Shown: positions 16,435 through 23,460 of the stretch, in pieces
Layout of the letters: each line of letters begins with the position of its first letter
Position numbering within the stretch: the stretch's first letter is position 1
DNA from: Alphaproteobacteria bacterium HGW-Alphaproteobacteria-6
GTDB lineage: Bacteria > Pseudomonadota > Alphaproteobacteria > Rhodobacterales > Rhodobacteraceae
DNA: 37,076 bases
Direction of reading: 5' to 3'
NCBI GenBank assembly: GCA_002841115.1
Contig: PHEC01000019.1
Coordinates: 1-37,076, forward strand
The notes under the pieces: generated by a model
The model's input: only the letters and a program-made list of their open reading frames with translations
Database searches by the model: none
Told to the model about the DNA's origin: nothing
Program-made: the position numbers and the translations under genes

Positions 16435-17622
16435 CTACTCCGAATAAATCTGGTCGAAGATGCCGCCTTCGCCGAAATACTCGGGCTGCACCTTGGGCCA
16501 GCCGCCGAAATCGGCGATGCTGACCAGGTTCACCTCGGGAAAGCGTGCGGCATCTTCGGGGGCTGCGGCGGACGTGTCCCAGGCGCGGTAGAAATGCTTG
16601 AGCGCGAGTGCCTGCGCCTCGGGGCTGTAGAGATGTGCAAGATAGGCCTCGGCCGCCTTGCGCTGTTCGTCCGAGGTGATGTTGCCATCGACCAGCGTCA
16701 CCGGCGGCTCGGCCAGGATCGAAACCGAGGGCACGACGATGTCGAACGCATCCTCGCCCAGTTCCTTGAGCGCGAGGAAGGCCTCGTTCTCCCAGGCCAG
16801 AAGCACGTCGCCAATGCCGCGTTGGGTGAAGGTGGTGGTCGATCCGCGCGCGCCGGTGTCGAGCACGGGCACGTTCTTGTAGAGCTTGCCGACGAACTCG
16901 GCCGGATCGAGCCCGTTCTTTTCGGCATAGCCCCATGCCGCGAGGAAGTTCCAGCGCGCGCCACCGGAGGTCTTGGGGTTGGGGGTGACAACCGCCACGC
17001 CCTCGCCGATCAGGTCACCCCAGTCCTTGATGCCCTTGGGGTTGCCGTCGCGCACCAGGAACACGATGGTCGAGGTATAGGGCGCGGAATTGTGCGGCAG
17101 GCGCAATTGCCAGTCGGCGGGAAGCTTGCCGGTGCCTTCCGCAATCTTGTCGATATCGGCCGAGAGCGCCAGCGTCACCACCGTCGCCTCCAGCCCGTCG
17201 ATCACCGCGCGCGCCTGTGCACCCGCGCCGCCATGCGATTGCTGGACGGTGACCGGGGCATTGCCCTGCGCGGCCCACCATTCGTTGAACAGATCGTTGT
17301 ATTCGCGGTAGAATTCGCGGGTCGGGTCGTAGGAGACGTTGAGGATCTCGATGCTCTCCTGTGCCCGGGCGGGGCCGGTGGCACCGAAGGCCAACCCGAT
17401 GGCAGCGACGGCTGCAAGCAGCCCGCCCCGCCAGTGCGTCGTGGCCAGCGCCTGTTGCCAGGCCGGGATCCCGGGCCCGTCGACCGCGGCGGATGTCACC
17501 GGCCGACCGGTCAGGCGGGCGCCGGCGCCGTCGGTGTCGATTTCGATCCGCCCGTCGCCGAGACTTCGGACGAAGGTGCCCTGGGCGAGCGCATGAGCGC
17601 CGATCTGGATGGTGCGATACAT
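16435..17622 (-). CDS. sbp: Sulfate-binding protein with unusual N-terminal extension
   Basis: Residues 88-395 form a typical periplasmic sulfate/thiosulfate-binding protein: ILNVSYDPTREFYREYN, QQSHGGAGAQARAVIDGL, VFLVRDGNPKGIKDWGDL, TPNPKTSGGARWNFLAAWGY. The signal peptide is not at the start; its hydrophobic core is at residues 67-80 with cleavage expected after ARA at 87. Before it are about 58 extra residues (MYRTIQIGAHALAQGTF..., RLTGRPV) resembling a small soluble beta-rich domain. The ATG at 17622 has a good ribosome binding site (AGAGGAAA), and there is no ATG or GTG directly before the signal region, so the extension appears translated. It is the first transporter gene of the operon. 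Confidence 0.88.
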   Translation of the reverse strand: MYRTIQIGAHALAQGTFVRSLGDGRIEIDTDGAGARLTGRPVTSAAVDGPGIPAWQQALATTHWRGGLLAAVAAIGLAFGATGPARAQESIEILNVSYDPTREFYREYNDLFNEWWAAQGNAPVTVQQSHGGAGAQARAVIDGLEATVVTLALSADIDKIAEGTGKLPADWQLRLPHNSAPYTSTIVFLVRDGNPKGIKDWGDLIGEGVAVVTPNPKTSGGARWNFLAAWGYAEKNGLDPAEFVGKLYKNVPVLDTGARGSTTTFTQRGIGDVLLAWENEAFLALKELGEDAFDIVVPSVSILAEPPVTLVDGNITSDEQRKAAEAYLAHLYSPEAQALALKHFYRAWDTSAAAPEDAARFPEVNLVSIADFGGWPKVQPEYFGEGGIFDQIYSE

Positions 17623-17778
17623 CGGATTTCCTCTGCTGATCCCTGACGAACTCTGGTGCCAGGCGGGCGGGGCAGCGGTTCGGGAAGGCCGTTCAACTGA
17701 CCGAAGGCCTGCCCGGGGTGCCGCCAGCGCCGCCTGACATCTAAATATCGACAGAGTTACTCGTGATTTGCAAAGGAA

Positions 17779-17804
17779 AAATCACGCTCTTTCAAGTCGT
17801 GATT
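17779..17804 (-). terminator. Weak terminator-like hairpin after the Rrf2 gene
   Basis: On the minus strand AATCACG (17804-17798) pairs with CGTGATT (17786-17780), followed by a T-rich run TTTTTCCTTT. It starts 9 bases after the stop of the Rrf2 gene. The second arm can pair instead with AAATCACG at 17769-17762, a mutually exclusive fold. Confidence 0.4.
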
Positions 17805-17812
17805 GTGGAAGA

Positions 17813-18280
17813 TCATTCTTCCCCGGCCGGTTCCGGCAAGGCGAAACGCTCGATGGGGCGGGCATCCTGCATGAGATCGGCGAGTGTCAGCGATTCGATC
17901 ATCAGGATGTAGGTGGCATAAAAGCCGCCAAAGACCGCGCGGACGCGGCAGGTCTTCTCGTCCTTGCAGTCGTCGCAACGCCGGTAGGCCTTGCGCGACA
18001 GGCAAGGCAGCGGCGCCATCGGCCCGTCGATCAGCCGCAACACCTCGGCAAGCGAAATCCGCCTCGGTTCCTTGATCAGCTCATATCCGCCCTTCCGGCC
18101 GCGGCGACTGCCGATCAGCCCGGCCCGCTTCAGATCCAGCAGGATATGTTCGAGAAACCGCTTGGGCGCGCCCGACCGCTCTGCAACCTCTTCGATGCGC
18201 AGGGCTTCGGCATCGGCCGCCTTCTCGTCGGCAAGGGCCATGAGTGCCTTGAGCGCGTATTTGGTCTTGTGGGTGATCAT
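17813..18280 (-). CDS. Rrf2-family transcriptional regulator (CymR/IscR-like)
   Basis: This 155-residue protein starts MITHKTKYALKALMALAD, the canonical Rrf2 opening. It has the winged helix (RIEEVAERSGAPKRFLEHIL, GLIGSRRGRKGGYEL) and a C-terminal cysteine cluster CLSRKAYRRCDDCKDEKTC near residues 92-110. That cluster has four cysteines, more than the three of IscR, and could hold an Fe-S cluster or sense thiols. It is directly upstream of and co-oriented with the sulfate transporter genes, so control of sulfur assimilation, as for CymR in Gram-positives, is the likely role. A 22-bp direct repeat lies 27 bp upstream of its start and again 60 bp further. Confidence 0.85.
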   Translation of the reverse strand: MITHKTKYALKALMALADEKAADAEALRIEEVAERSGAPKRFLEHILLDLKRAGLIGSRRGRKGGYELIKEPRRISLAEVLRLIDGPMAPLPCLSRKAYRRCDDCKDEKTCRVRAVFGGFYATYILMIESLTLADLMQDARPIERFALPEPAGEE

Positions 18281-18306
18281 CGGCGCAGGCTGCCCTTGTA
18301 AAGTGC

Positions 18307-18328
18307 GATCAACAAGGTCGACTTTATC
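18307..18328. promoter_or_regulatory. Direct repeat copy A, candidate operator
   Basis: GATCAACAAGGTCGACTTTA is repeated with few changes at 18367. Copy A lies 27 bp upstream of the Rrf2 regulator start, a position suited to autorepression. It contains the GTCGAC palindrome. The binding protein could be the Rrf2 regulator or the divergent Lrp regulator. Confidence 0.5.
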
Positions 18329-18366
18329 AGGATCGCGGCGGAAGGCGAGCCTGAACGCATATACAC

Positions 18367-18388
18367 GATAAACATGATCGACATTATG
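18367..18388. promoter_or_regulatory. Direct repeat copy B, candidate operator
   Basis: GATAAACATGATCGACATTA matches copy A at about 16 of 20 positions and lies exactly 60 bp away. It is about 65 bp upstream of the Lrp-type gene. Its ATCGACA core is found again at 17747-17753, upstream of sbp. Confidence 0.5.
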
Positions 18389-18452
18389 CGAAAATGTGCC
18401 ATGCTCGCCGCGACTCGCTTGAAATCGCCGGGCATGTCCCAAAGGAGGCGCG

Positions 18453-18929
18453 ATGACGTTCGACCGGATCGACCTGAAGATCCTTGATCTTTTGCAAAAG
18501 GACGCGACCATGCCCGTCGCCCGCATCGCCGACCGGGTCGGGCTGTCGCAGACCCCCTGCTGGAAGCGCATCCAGAAGCATGAGGAGGCAGGGGTGATCC
18601 GCTCTCGGGTGGCGCTTCTCGACGCGCGGGCCTTCGGCATGTCCCTGACCGCCTTCGTCATGGTCGAAGCCGTCGAGCACACGGCGGAATGGCGGACAGG
18701 CTTCCTTGCCGCCGTCGAAAGCCTGGAGCCGGTCCGCGATATCTACCGCCTTGCCGGAAACTACGACTACCTGCTGCGCGTGGTGGTGGCCGACATGGCG
18801 GCCTTCGACCGGTTCTACGAGGATCTGACCGCCAGCATCAGATTGCGCAGCGTGAACTCGGCCTTCGCGCTGGAAGCGGTTCGCACCACGACGGCCTTGC
18901 CGCTGGCGGCCCTTCTGGCGGTATCGTGA
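18453..18929 (+). CDS. Lrp/AsnC-family regulator, DecR-like
   Basis: This 158-residue protein has an N-terminal helix-turn-helix (DLKILDLLQKDATMPVARIA, VGLSQTPCWKRIQKHEEAGV) and a C-terminal RAM domain (SLTAFVMVEA, EYDYL-like segment GNYDYLLRVVVADMAAFDRF). The TPCWKR motif and general pattern match E. coli DecR (YbaO), which senses cysteine and controls its detoxification. Lying divergent from the Rrf2 regulator and sulfate operon, it probably belongs to the same sulfur-amino-acid control circuit. Its gene is convergent with the histidine kinase, with only 25 bp between the stops. Confidence 0.87.
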   Translation: MTFDRIDLKILDLLQKDATMPVARIADRVGLSQTPCWKRIQKHEEAGVIRSRVALLDARAFGMSLTAFVMVEAVEHTAEWRTGFLAAVESLEPVRDIYRLAGNYDYLLRVVVADMAAFDRFYEDLTASIRLRSVNSAFALEAVRTTTALPLAALLAVS

Positions 18930-18954
18930 CAATCTGGCGCGCCGCCCTGTCCGT

Positions 18955-20295
18955 TCAGGTGGCAAGGTGTTCAAGCGGAAGGCGCACCCGAGCCTCGAAG
19001 CCATCCGCAGCGCCGGATCTGGGCGAGGCGAGCGTCAGCACGGCTCCGGTCCGTCTGGCGATGGCGGCCGCGATGAAGAGGCCAAGGCCGCTGCCCTGCG
19101 CCAAGGGATCGCCGCGCTGAAACCGCTCGGTCAGCCGGGCAAGGCGGTCCGGGGGCACGACCGGCCCGTCATTGGCGACGATCAACTCGCCCCCGGCCGT
19201 CAGCGTCACAGCGACCGGCCGCCCCGGGCTGCCATGGCGCAGCGCATTCTCCACAAGGTTGCGACACAGGATGCCAAGCGCATCGGGATCGAGCGGCGAC
19301 AGCACCGGCGCTGCGGGCAGGCGCAGCGCGATGTCCGGCGTATCCGTCCCGCGTGCCATGTCCTCGATCACGATCCGCACCGCGATCCGCAGGTCGGATG
19401 GATGGTCCGACTGCAATCGCCCGCCCTCGGCGCGCGCAAGCTGCATCAGGCGCTCGGTCCGGCGGGTCAGCCGCTTCAGCGTCTCTTCGATATCGCGCGC
19501 CCGCGCGGCGGCCGCCGCATCGGCGGTTTCCGACCTCAGGCGCTGGGCCTGCGCGATTGCGCCGGCCAGCGGCGTGCGCAATTCGTGCGCGGCATTGGCG
19601 GCAAAGCTCCGCTCTGCCTCGAAGGCCTCGCGCAGCCTTGAAAGCAGGCTGTTCAAGGTCTCGGCCAGCGGTCGGATTTCCAGGGGCAACTCGTCGGTTG
19701 GCACCGCCGAGAGATCCTGCGCATTGCGCGCCCCCAGAGTTTCGCGGAACCGACGCAGGGGATCAAGGCTCAGGCGGACGGCAAACACGATCGCCAGCAG
19801 CGCGACCGGAATGACGATCAGCAGCGGCAGGCCGAGGCCGAACTGAATCTCGCGCGCGACCGATGCGCGATGATCGAGCGGTTCGGCGACGGTGATGCGG
19901 ATCGTCCCCTGCAGGGCCGCGTCGCTGTAAAGCCGATGGGTCGTGGTCTGGCGAAATCCCGGCCCGTCGTAGGGCGGGAAGGTGGCCGGATCGGCGGCAT
20001 GGGATTGCAGCAGGATACGCGCCTCGGCATCGCGCACCACATAGGTGAAGAACTCGTCATGCGCGCGGATCGGCGCAAGCCGTTGCGTCACCCCCTGATC
20101 CTCGCGCCCGACGATATCGGTCACGGCCAGCGGCAGGATGCGCTCCGCGGTCTCTCGCAGGGCGCTGTCGAAAACCTCGTCCATCTCGTCGCGGACGATC
20201 ACGGCGGTGATCGTCGCGGCGGCGAGCCAGAGGACCGTCAGCACCAGGCCGAGCGACAGGCCGAGCCGCGCCTGAAGGCTGGCGGGCCACCTCAT
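18955..20295 (-). CDS. Sensor histidine kinase, QseC/BasS-like
   Basis: This 446-residue kinase has two membrane spans (about residues 8-30 and 150-172) enclosing a periplasmic sensor domain. After a HAMP region come the phospho-accepting histidine in AANAAHELRTPLAGA, the N box NLVENALRHG and the G box GSGLGLFIAAAIARR. The ATG at 20295 overlaps the response regulator stop in the ATGA pattern. The family signals through OmpR-type regulators and senses metal ions, cationic compounds or small molecules. Its neighbours (PepSY protein, ferric-reductase-like protein, acidic secreted protein, metal ATPase) suggest a metal or redox signal. Confidence 0.9.
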   Translation of the reverse strand: MRWPASLQARLGLSLGLVLTVLWLAAATITAVIVRDEMDEVFDSALRETAERILPLAVTDIVGREDQGVTQRLAPIRAHDEFFTYVVRDAEARILLQSHAADPATFPPYDGPGFRQTTTHRLYSDAALQGTIRITVAEPLDHRASVAREIQFGLGLPLLIVIPVALLAIVFAVRLSLDPLRRFRETLGARNAQDLSAVPTDELPLEIRPLAETLNSLLSRLREAFEAERSFAANAAHELRTPLAGAIAQAQRLRSETADAAAAARARDIEETLKRLTRRTERLMQLARAEGGRLQSDHPSDLRIAVRIVIEDMARGTDTPDIALRLPAAPVLSPLDPDALGILCRNLVENALRHGSPGRPVAVTLTAGGELIVANDGPVVPPDRLARLTERFQRGDPLAQGSGLGLFIAAAIARRTGAVLTLASPRSGAADGFEARVRLPLEHLAT

Positions 20296-20951
20296 GGCCT
20301 GCCCAGCCGGTAGCCCATGCCGCGCTCGGTCTCGATCACCGCGCTTCCCAGTTTCTTGCGCAGCCGGCTGACATGGACCTCGATGGTGTTGCTCTCGACT
20401 TCCGTCTCGAAGGCATAAAGCTTTTCCTCCAGTTGCGCCTTGGACAGAAGCTGACCGGGGCGCGACAGGAAGGCCTCGAACAGCGCCCATTCGCGCGCCG
20501 TCAGCTGGACCGGCCTCCCATCGCGGTGGATGCTGCGCGCGGCAAGGTCGATCTCCAGCGGCCCGTGGCTGACGATCGGGTTCGGGTTGCCGCTGTAGCG
20601 CCGCGCGACCGAGCCGATCCGGGCCGACAACTCGGCCAGGTCGAAGGGTTTCACCAGGTAGTCGTCGGCCCCTGCGTTCAGCCCCTCTATCCGGTCCGAC
20701 ACCTGGTCGAGCGCGGTCAGGATGATGACCGGCGTCACGTCGCCCCGCGCGCGCAGGCGCTTCAGGAACCCGATGCCGCGACCATCGGGCAGCATCAGGT
20801 CAAGCAGGATCAGGTCGTAGGACGTGGCGCCCAGTGCGTCGCCCGCCGCATCCAGCCGTGTGACCCAGTCCACCGACTGGCCGTCGCCGGCGATCTGGTC
20901 GCGCACCGCGGCGCCCAGAACCGTGTCGTCCTCGATCAGCAGGATGCGCAT
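20292..20951 (-). CDS. OmpR-family response regulator, QseB/BasR-like
   Basis: This 219-residue regulator has the acidic pocket LIEDD, the phospho-acceptor aspartate in YDLILLDLMLPDG, the conserved lysine in DYLVKPFDLAEL, and a C-terminal winged helix ending VSRLRKKLGSAVIETERGMGYRLG. MRILLIED at 20951 is the natural start. It precedes and overlaps the kinase gene. An inverted copy of the CTGACG-N5-CTGAAGCG site lies 77 bp upstream, suggesting autoregulation, and the same site fronts the two divergent or downstream units. Confidence 0.92.
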   Translation of the reverse strand: MRILLIEDDTVLGAAVRDQIAGDGQSVDWVTRLDAAGDALGATSYDLILLDLMLPDGRGIGFLKRLRARGDVTPVIILTALDQVSDRIEGLNAGADDYLVKPFDLAELSARIGSVARRYSGNPNPIVSHGPLEIDLAARSIHRDGRPVQLTAREWALFEAFLSRPGQLLSKAQLEEKLYAFETEVESNTIEVHVSRLRKKLGSAVIETERGMGYRLGRP

Positions 20952-20997
20952 GGCTGGTCCCGTTTCCTTCCCCGATGACCCTCGATGATCCGCCGGG

Positions 20998-21016
20998 CTG
21001 ACGCGAAGCTGAAGCG
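20998..21016 (+). promoter_or_regulatory. Candidate response-regulator site 1 (PepSY promoter)
   Basis: CTGACG-CGAAG-CTGAAGCG: two CTGA half-sites spaced 11 bp, as OmpR-family dimers require. It points towards the PepSY gene, whose ATG is 82 bp downstream. Confidence 0.65.
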
Positions 21017-21027
21017 GGCCTGCGCGC

Positions 21028-21046
21028 CGCTTCAGGCTGTCGTCAG
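21028..21046 (-). promoter_or_regulatory. Candidate response-regulator site 2 (autoregulation)
   Basis: On the minus strand this reads CTGACG-ACAGC-CTGAAGCG, identical to site 1 in all 14 fixed positions but facing the response regulator gene, whose ATG is 77 bp away. Sites 1 and 2 form one large inverted repeat in the divergent promoter. Confidence 0.65.
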
Positions 21047-21097
21047 CTTCGCCGCGCATGACATGCATCAAGATGGCCGCATCAAGGAGTTTGGCCG

Positions 21098-21412
21098 ATG
21101 AAGAAGACATTGACAATTCTTGGCTTTCTCGCGGTCTTGCCGGCGGGCATGGCCCTGGCCGACGATGACTGCTTCGTGCCGATGGCCGACTGGCAGCCGC
21201 GGGATGCCGTTCAGCGCCTGGCCGACGACAAGGGCTGGACCGTGCGCCGCATCAAGATCGACGATGGCTGCTACGAGATCGACGGTCGCGACGCCGAGGG
21301 GCGCCGGATCGAGGTGACGGTCCATCCCGCCACGCTGCGGGTGATCGAGGTCGAATACGAGGACGACGACGATCGGCCGATCCGGAAGCGCGGGACCGGC
21401 AGCGATGACTGA
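21098..21412 (+). CDS. Secreted PepSY-domain protein
   Basis: This 104-residue protein has a signal peptide (MKKTLTILGFLAVLPAGMALA, cleavage about residue 21) and a single PepSY domain: MADWQPRDAVQRLADDKGW, then VRRIKIDDGCYEIDGRDAEG and an RVIEVEYEDDDD tail. Two cysteines in the mature protein (DDDCFVP and DDGCYEI) may form a disulfide. Small PepSY proteins of this type are often targets of QseBC/BasRS-like systems and lie beside membrane cytochromes or reductases. The acidic tail (EYEDDDD) recalls the poly-aspartate protein further on. Its 3' end overlaps the next gene by 8 bp. Confidence 0.88.
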   Translation: MKKTLTILGFLAVLPAGMALADDDCFVPMADWQPRDAVQRLADDKGWTVRRIKIDDGCYEIDGRDAEGRRIEVTVHPATLRVIEVEYEDDDDRPIRKRGTGSDD

Positions 21413-22805
21413 TATCGTTGACCGCCCAGAGGGCGCCGGCCGGGCGCCGGGCCGTCGGTCTGCAAACGGGAGGCCCGCCAACCGGGGGTCCGCCAACTGG
21501 GCTCCCGCAAACTGGGCTCCTGCCGCGGACAGTATCCTGAATTCGACGGGGCCCTTCGGGGTGATGCTGACCTGCATGCTGGTCGGCATGCTCGGGCTTG
21601 TCACTTACGCGCCCTACGGGTTTGACGCGGCCTTCGGCATTGCCGTCGGGGCCGCGGCCGTCGTCGCGATGAGCCTGACCCTGATCCTTGCCGCACGCCC
21701 GCGCCTGCTGGAGCCGTTGTTCGGCGGTCTCGACAAGATGTACCGGGTTCACAAGTGGCTGGGCATTTCGGCGCTGATCCTGATGATCCTGCACGATCAG
21801 GTCGAGCCCGACTTCGAGCGCTCGGTCCGCGAGACCGGGCTGGGCGAACTAGCCAGCGAGGCGGGCGAGATTGCCTTCAACGCGCTGCTTGCGCTGATCG
21901 CGATCAGCTGGTTCCGGCGGTTGCCGCTGATCCGGCTGGAGATCCCCTATCAGCTCTGGCGCTTCAGCCATCGCTTCATGGGCGTCCTGTTCGCCATCAT
22001 CGTGTTTCACCAGTTCTTCGTCGATCTGCCGGCCGGGGTCGATCCGACGCTGGGGCTGCTACTGAACGGTTTCGGCCTCGCCGGCGTGGCTGCCTGGGTC
22101 CATACCGAATTCGTCGCCCCGCGCCTGCGGCGCCGGGAGTTCACGGTCAGCGGCATCAGCCGGCAGGGCGATACCACCACGGTGACGCTTTGCCCCGTGG
22201 GGCGGGCGATGCGCTGGCGGCCGGGGCAGTTCGCCTTTGTCCGCGCGCCCGAGGCAGGATTGTCCGAGCCGCATCCCTTCACCATTGCCGGCGCACCGCG
22301 CGCGGATGGCACGCTGAGCCTGTCGATCCGGGCGCTTGGCGGCTGGACCCGGCGCCTGCCCGACGCGCTGCGCGAGGGGATGAGCGTGCAGCTCGAAGGC
22401 CCCTATGGGCGGTTCGACTTCCGCAAGGGCGGGGCAAGGCAGATCTGGCTGGCGGGCGGTATCGGCATCACGCCGTTCCTTGCCTGGGCCGAGAGCCTGA
22501 CCGAGGCAGAGCGGCGCGCCATCCACCTTGTCCATTGTGTCCGCACGCCCGAAGAGGCGATCGGGTCGGAGATCCTGAAGGCAGCGGCCGGGCGCAACCC
22601 GCGGTTCAGCTATCAGGTGGTCGTGACCGCGCGCGATGGTCGCCTGACGGCCGAGCGGCTGATCGGGTCGACGCCTTTTACCGTCAGCGATGCCGATCTG
22701 TGGTTCTGCGGCCCGACCGGCCTGAAGGACGGGATCCTCAAGCGGCTGAAGGCGCTGGGCCAGGCACCGCGACGGGTGCGCTTCGAGCATTTCGAATTTG
22801 CCTGA
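21405..22805 (+). CDS. Ferric-reductase-like transmembrane flavoprotein (FRE/NOX type)
   Basis: This 466-residue protein combines a membrane domain with histidines on adjacent helices (VHKWLGISALILMILHDQ and FSHRFMGVLFAIIVFHQFF, likely two b-type haem ligand pairs) and a cytoplasmic FNR-like reductase: RWRPGQFAFV, HPFTIAGAP for FAD, WLAGGIGITPFLAWAESL and LWFCGPTGL for NAD(P)H. It should pass electrons from cytoplasmic NAD(P)H across the membrane to an external acceptor such as Fe(III). The N-terminal 45 residues are low-complexity and encoded by four 15-bp tandem repeats. It is co-transcribed with the PepSY gene. Confidence 0.88.
   Translation: MTDIVDRPEGAGRAPGRRSANGRPANRGSANWAPANWAPAADSILNSTGPFGVMLTCMLVGMLGLVTYAPYGFDAAFGIAVGAAAVVAMSLTLILAARPRLLEPLFGGLDKMYRVHKWLGISALILMILHDQVEPDFERSVRETGLGELASEAGEIAFNALLALIAISWFRRLPLIRLEIPYQLWRFSHRFMGVLFAIIVFHQFFVDLPAGVDPTLGLLLNGFGLAGVAAWVHTEFVAPRLRRREFTVSGISRQGDTTTVTLCPVGRAMRWRPGQFAFVRAPEAGLSEPHPFTIAGAPRADGTLSLSIRALGGWTRRLPDALREGMSVQLEGPYGRFDFRKGGARQIWLAGGIGITPFLAWAESLTEAERRAIHLVHCVRTPEEAIGSEILKAAAGRNPRFSYQVVVTARDGRLTAERLIGSTPFTVSDADLWFCGPTGLKDGILKRLKALGQAPRRVRFEHFEFA
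21458..21517 (+). repeat. Four 15-bp tandem repeats inside a coding region
   Basis: Four degenerate 15-bp units (for example GTCCGCCAACTGGGC and TCCCGCAAACTGGGC) encode a repeating five-residue pattern with ANW/ANR in the N-terminal tail of the ferric-reductase-like protein. In-frame repeats of this type can change copy number without breaking the gene. Confidence 0.75.
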
Positions 22806-22986
22806 GGCAGGGCCCGTCAGCCTGGCGCGCAGGGCTGGCACTGTCCCGCGCCCCCCCTTCCGGCCCCACCTTTCCTTCGGGGCCTTTTCTTCCTGACGGC
22901 AAGCTGAAGCGGGAATCGCCGGGCCGTCAGCAAGCCCTCAGGTCGGAGCCGCAGATTGATCCGAGCAGTCCAAAGGAGACCCCGCC
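22806..22986. promoter_or_regulatory. Promoter region of the poly-Asp/DUF2271/ApbE operon
   Basis: This 181-bp gap follows the reductase gene. It holds GGCCCC...GGGGCC-type inverted repeats and a T-run near 22857-22892 that could end the upstream transcript (CCGGCCCCACC, then GGGGCCTTTTCTTCC at 22879-22893). The third response-regulator site follows at 22893-22911 and the ribosome binding site AAAGGAG at about 22972-22978. Confidence 0.5.
22893..22911 (+). promoter_or_regulatory. Candidate response-regulator site 3
   Basis: CTGACG-GCAAG-CTGAAGCG repeats the site found twice at 20998-21046, in plus orientation and 76 bp from the poly-Asp gene start. The nearly equal distances (76, 77, 82 bp) argue for a common promoter architecture. 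Confidence 0.65.
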
Positions 22987-23385
22987 ATGCGCAAGACCCT
23001 CACGCTTCTCGTCGCCTCCACGGCGTTGACCGCCGCCATCGGCTGGCCCGTCTGGAGCGCGATGCACACGCCCGAAGGCGGCAGCCCGCGACCCTTTGCG
23101 GCGCTCTTCAAGGACGGCGCGCGGGCGCTGCCCTTCGTCCTTGCAAGCGACGATGACGACGATGACGACCGCAGCTATCGCAAGGGGGCGCGGCGTGGTC
23201 ACGATGACGACGATGATTGCGACGACGACGACTGCGACGACGATGACGATGATGATGATGATGATGATGACGACGACGGCCGCCGCCGCGGTGGGGTCGG
23301 CAATCCCGCGCCCGCCGTCACCGTCGCGCCGCCGCAGAACGGGCTTTTCGGAACCGGCGCCCCGCCGCAGGTCCAGGTGAACTGA
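22987..23385 (+). CDS. Secreted poly-aspartate protein
   Basis: This 132-residue protein has a signal peptide (MRKTLTLLVASTALTAAIGW...) and a mature part dominated by aspartate: D55-61, D73-77, D79-82 and D84-97, with cysteines at 78 and 83 and a histidine at 72 set inside the runs. The C-terminus is Pro/Gly/Gln-rich. Such a peptide would be extremely acidic and is well suited to binding divalent or trivalent metal ions in the periplasm or at the surface; this is inference, and I know no named family. The ATG follows AAAGGAG. GAC/GAT codons alternate, so the run is not a simple one-triplet expansion. It heads the operon with the DUF2271, reductase, ApbE and ATPase genes. Confidence 0.75.
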   Translation: MRKTLTLLVASTALTAAIGWPVWSAMHTPEGGSPRPFAALFKDGARALPFVLASDDDDDDDRSYRKGARRGHDDDDDCDDDDCDDDDDDDDDDDDDDGRRRGGVGNPAPAVTVAPPQNGLFGTGAPPQVQVN

Positions 23386-23460
23386 GTCTTGCTGCGACGC
23401 GGCGGAATTGTCCGCCTCGCGCGTCCTTCCCTCGACCATCAGTCCCGGAGACCTCACAAG

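Noticed and set aside
17693-17740. 15-codon leader peptide before sbp on the minus strand
   Set aside because: No ribosome binding site and no cysteine or other regulatory codons; too short to support.
23148-23277. GAC/GAT-rich tract as a non-coding microsatellite or CRISPR-like repeat
   Set aside because: No spacers or fixed repeat unit, and the tract is inside a frame with signal peptide and ribosome binding site.
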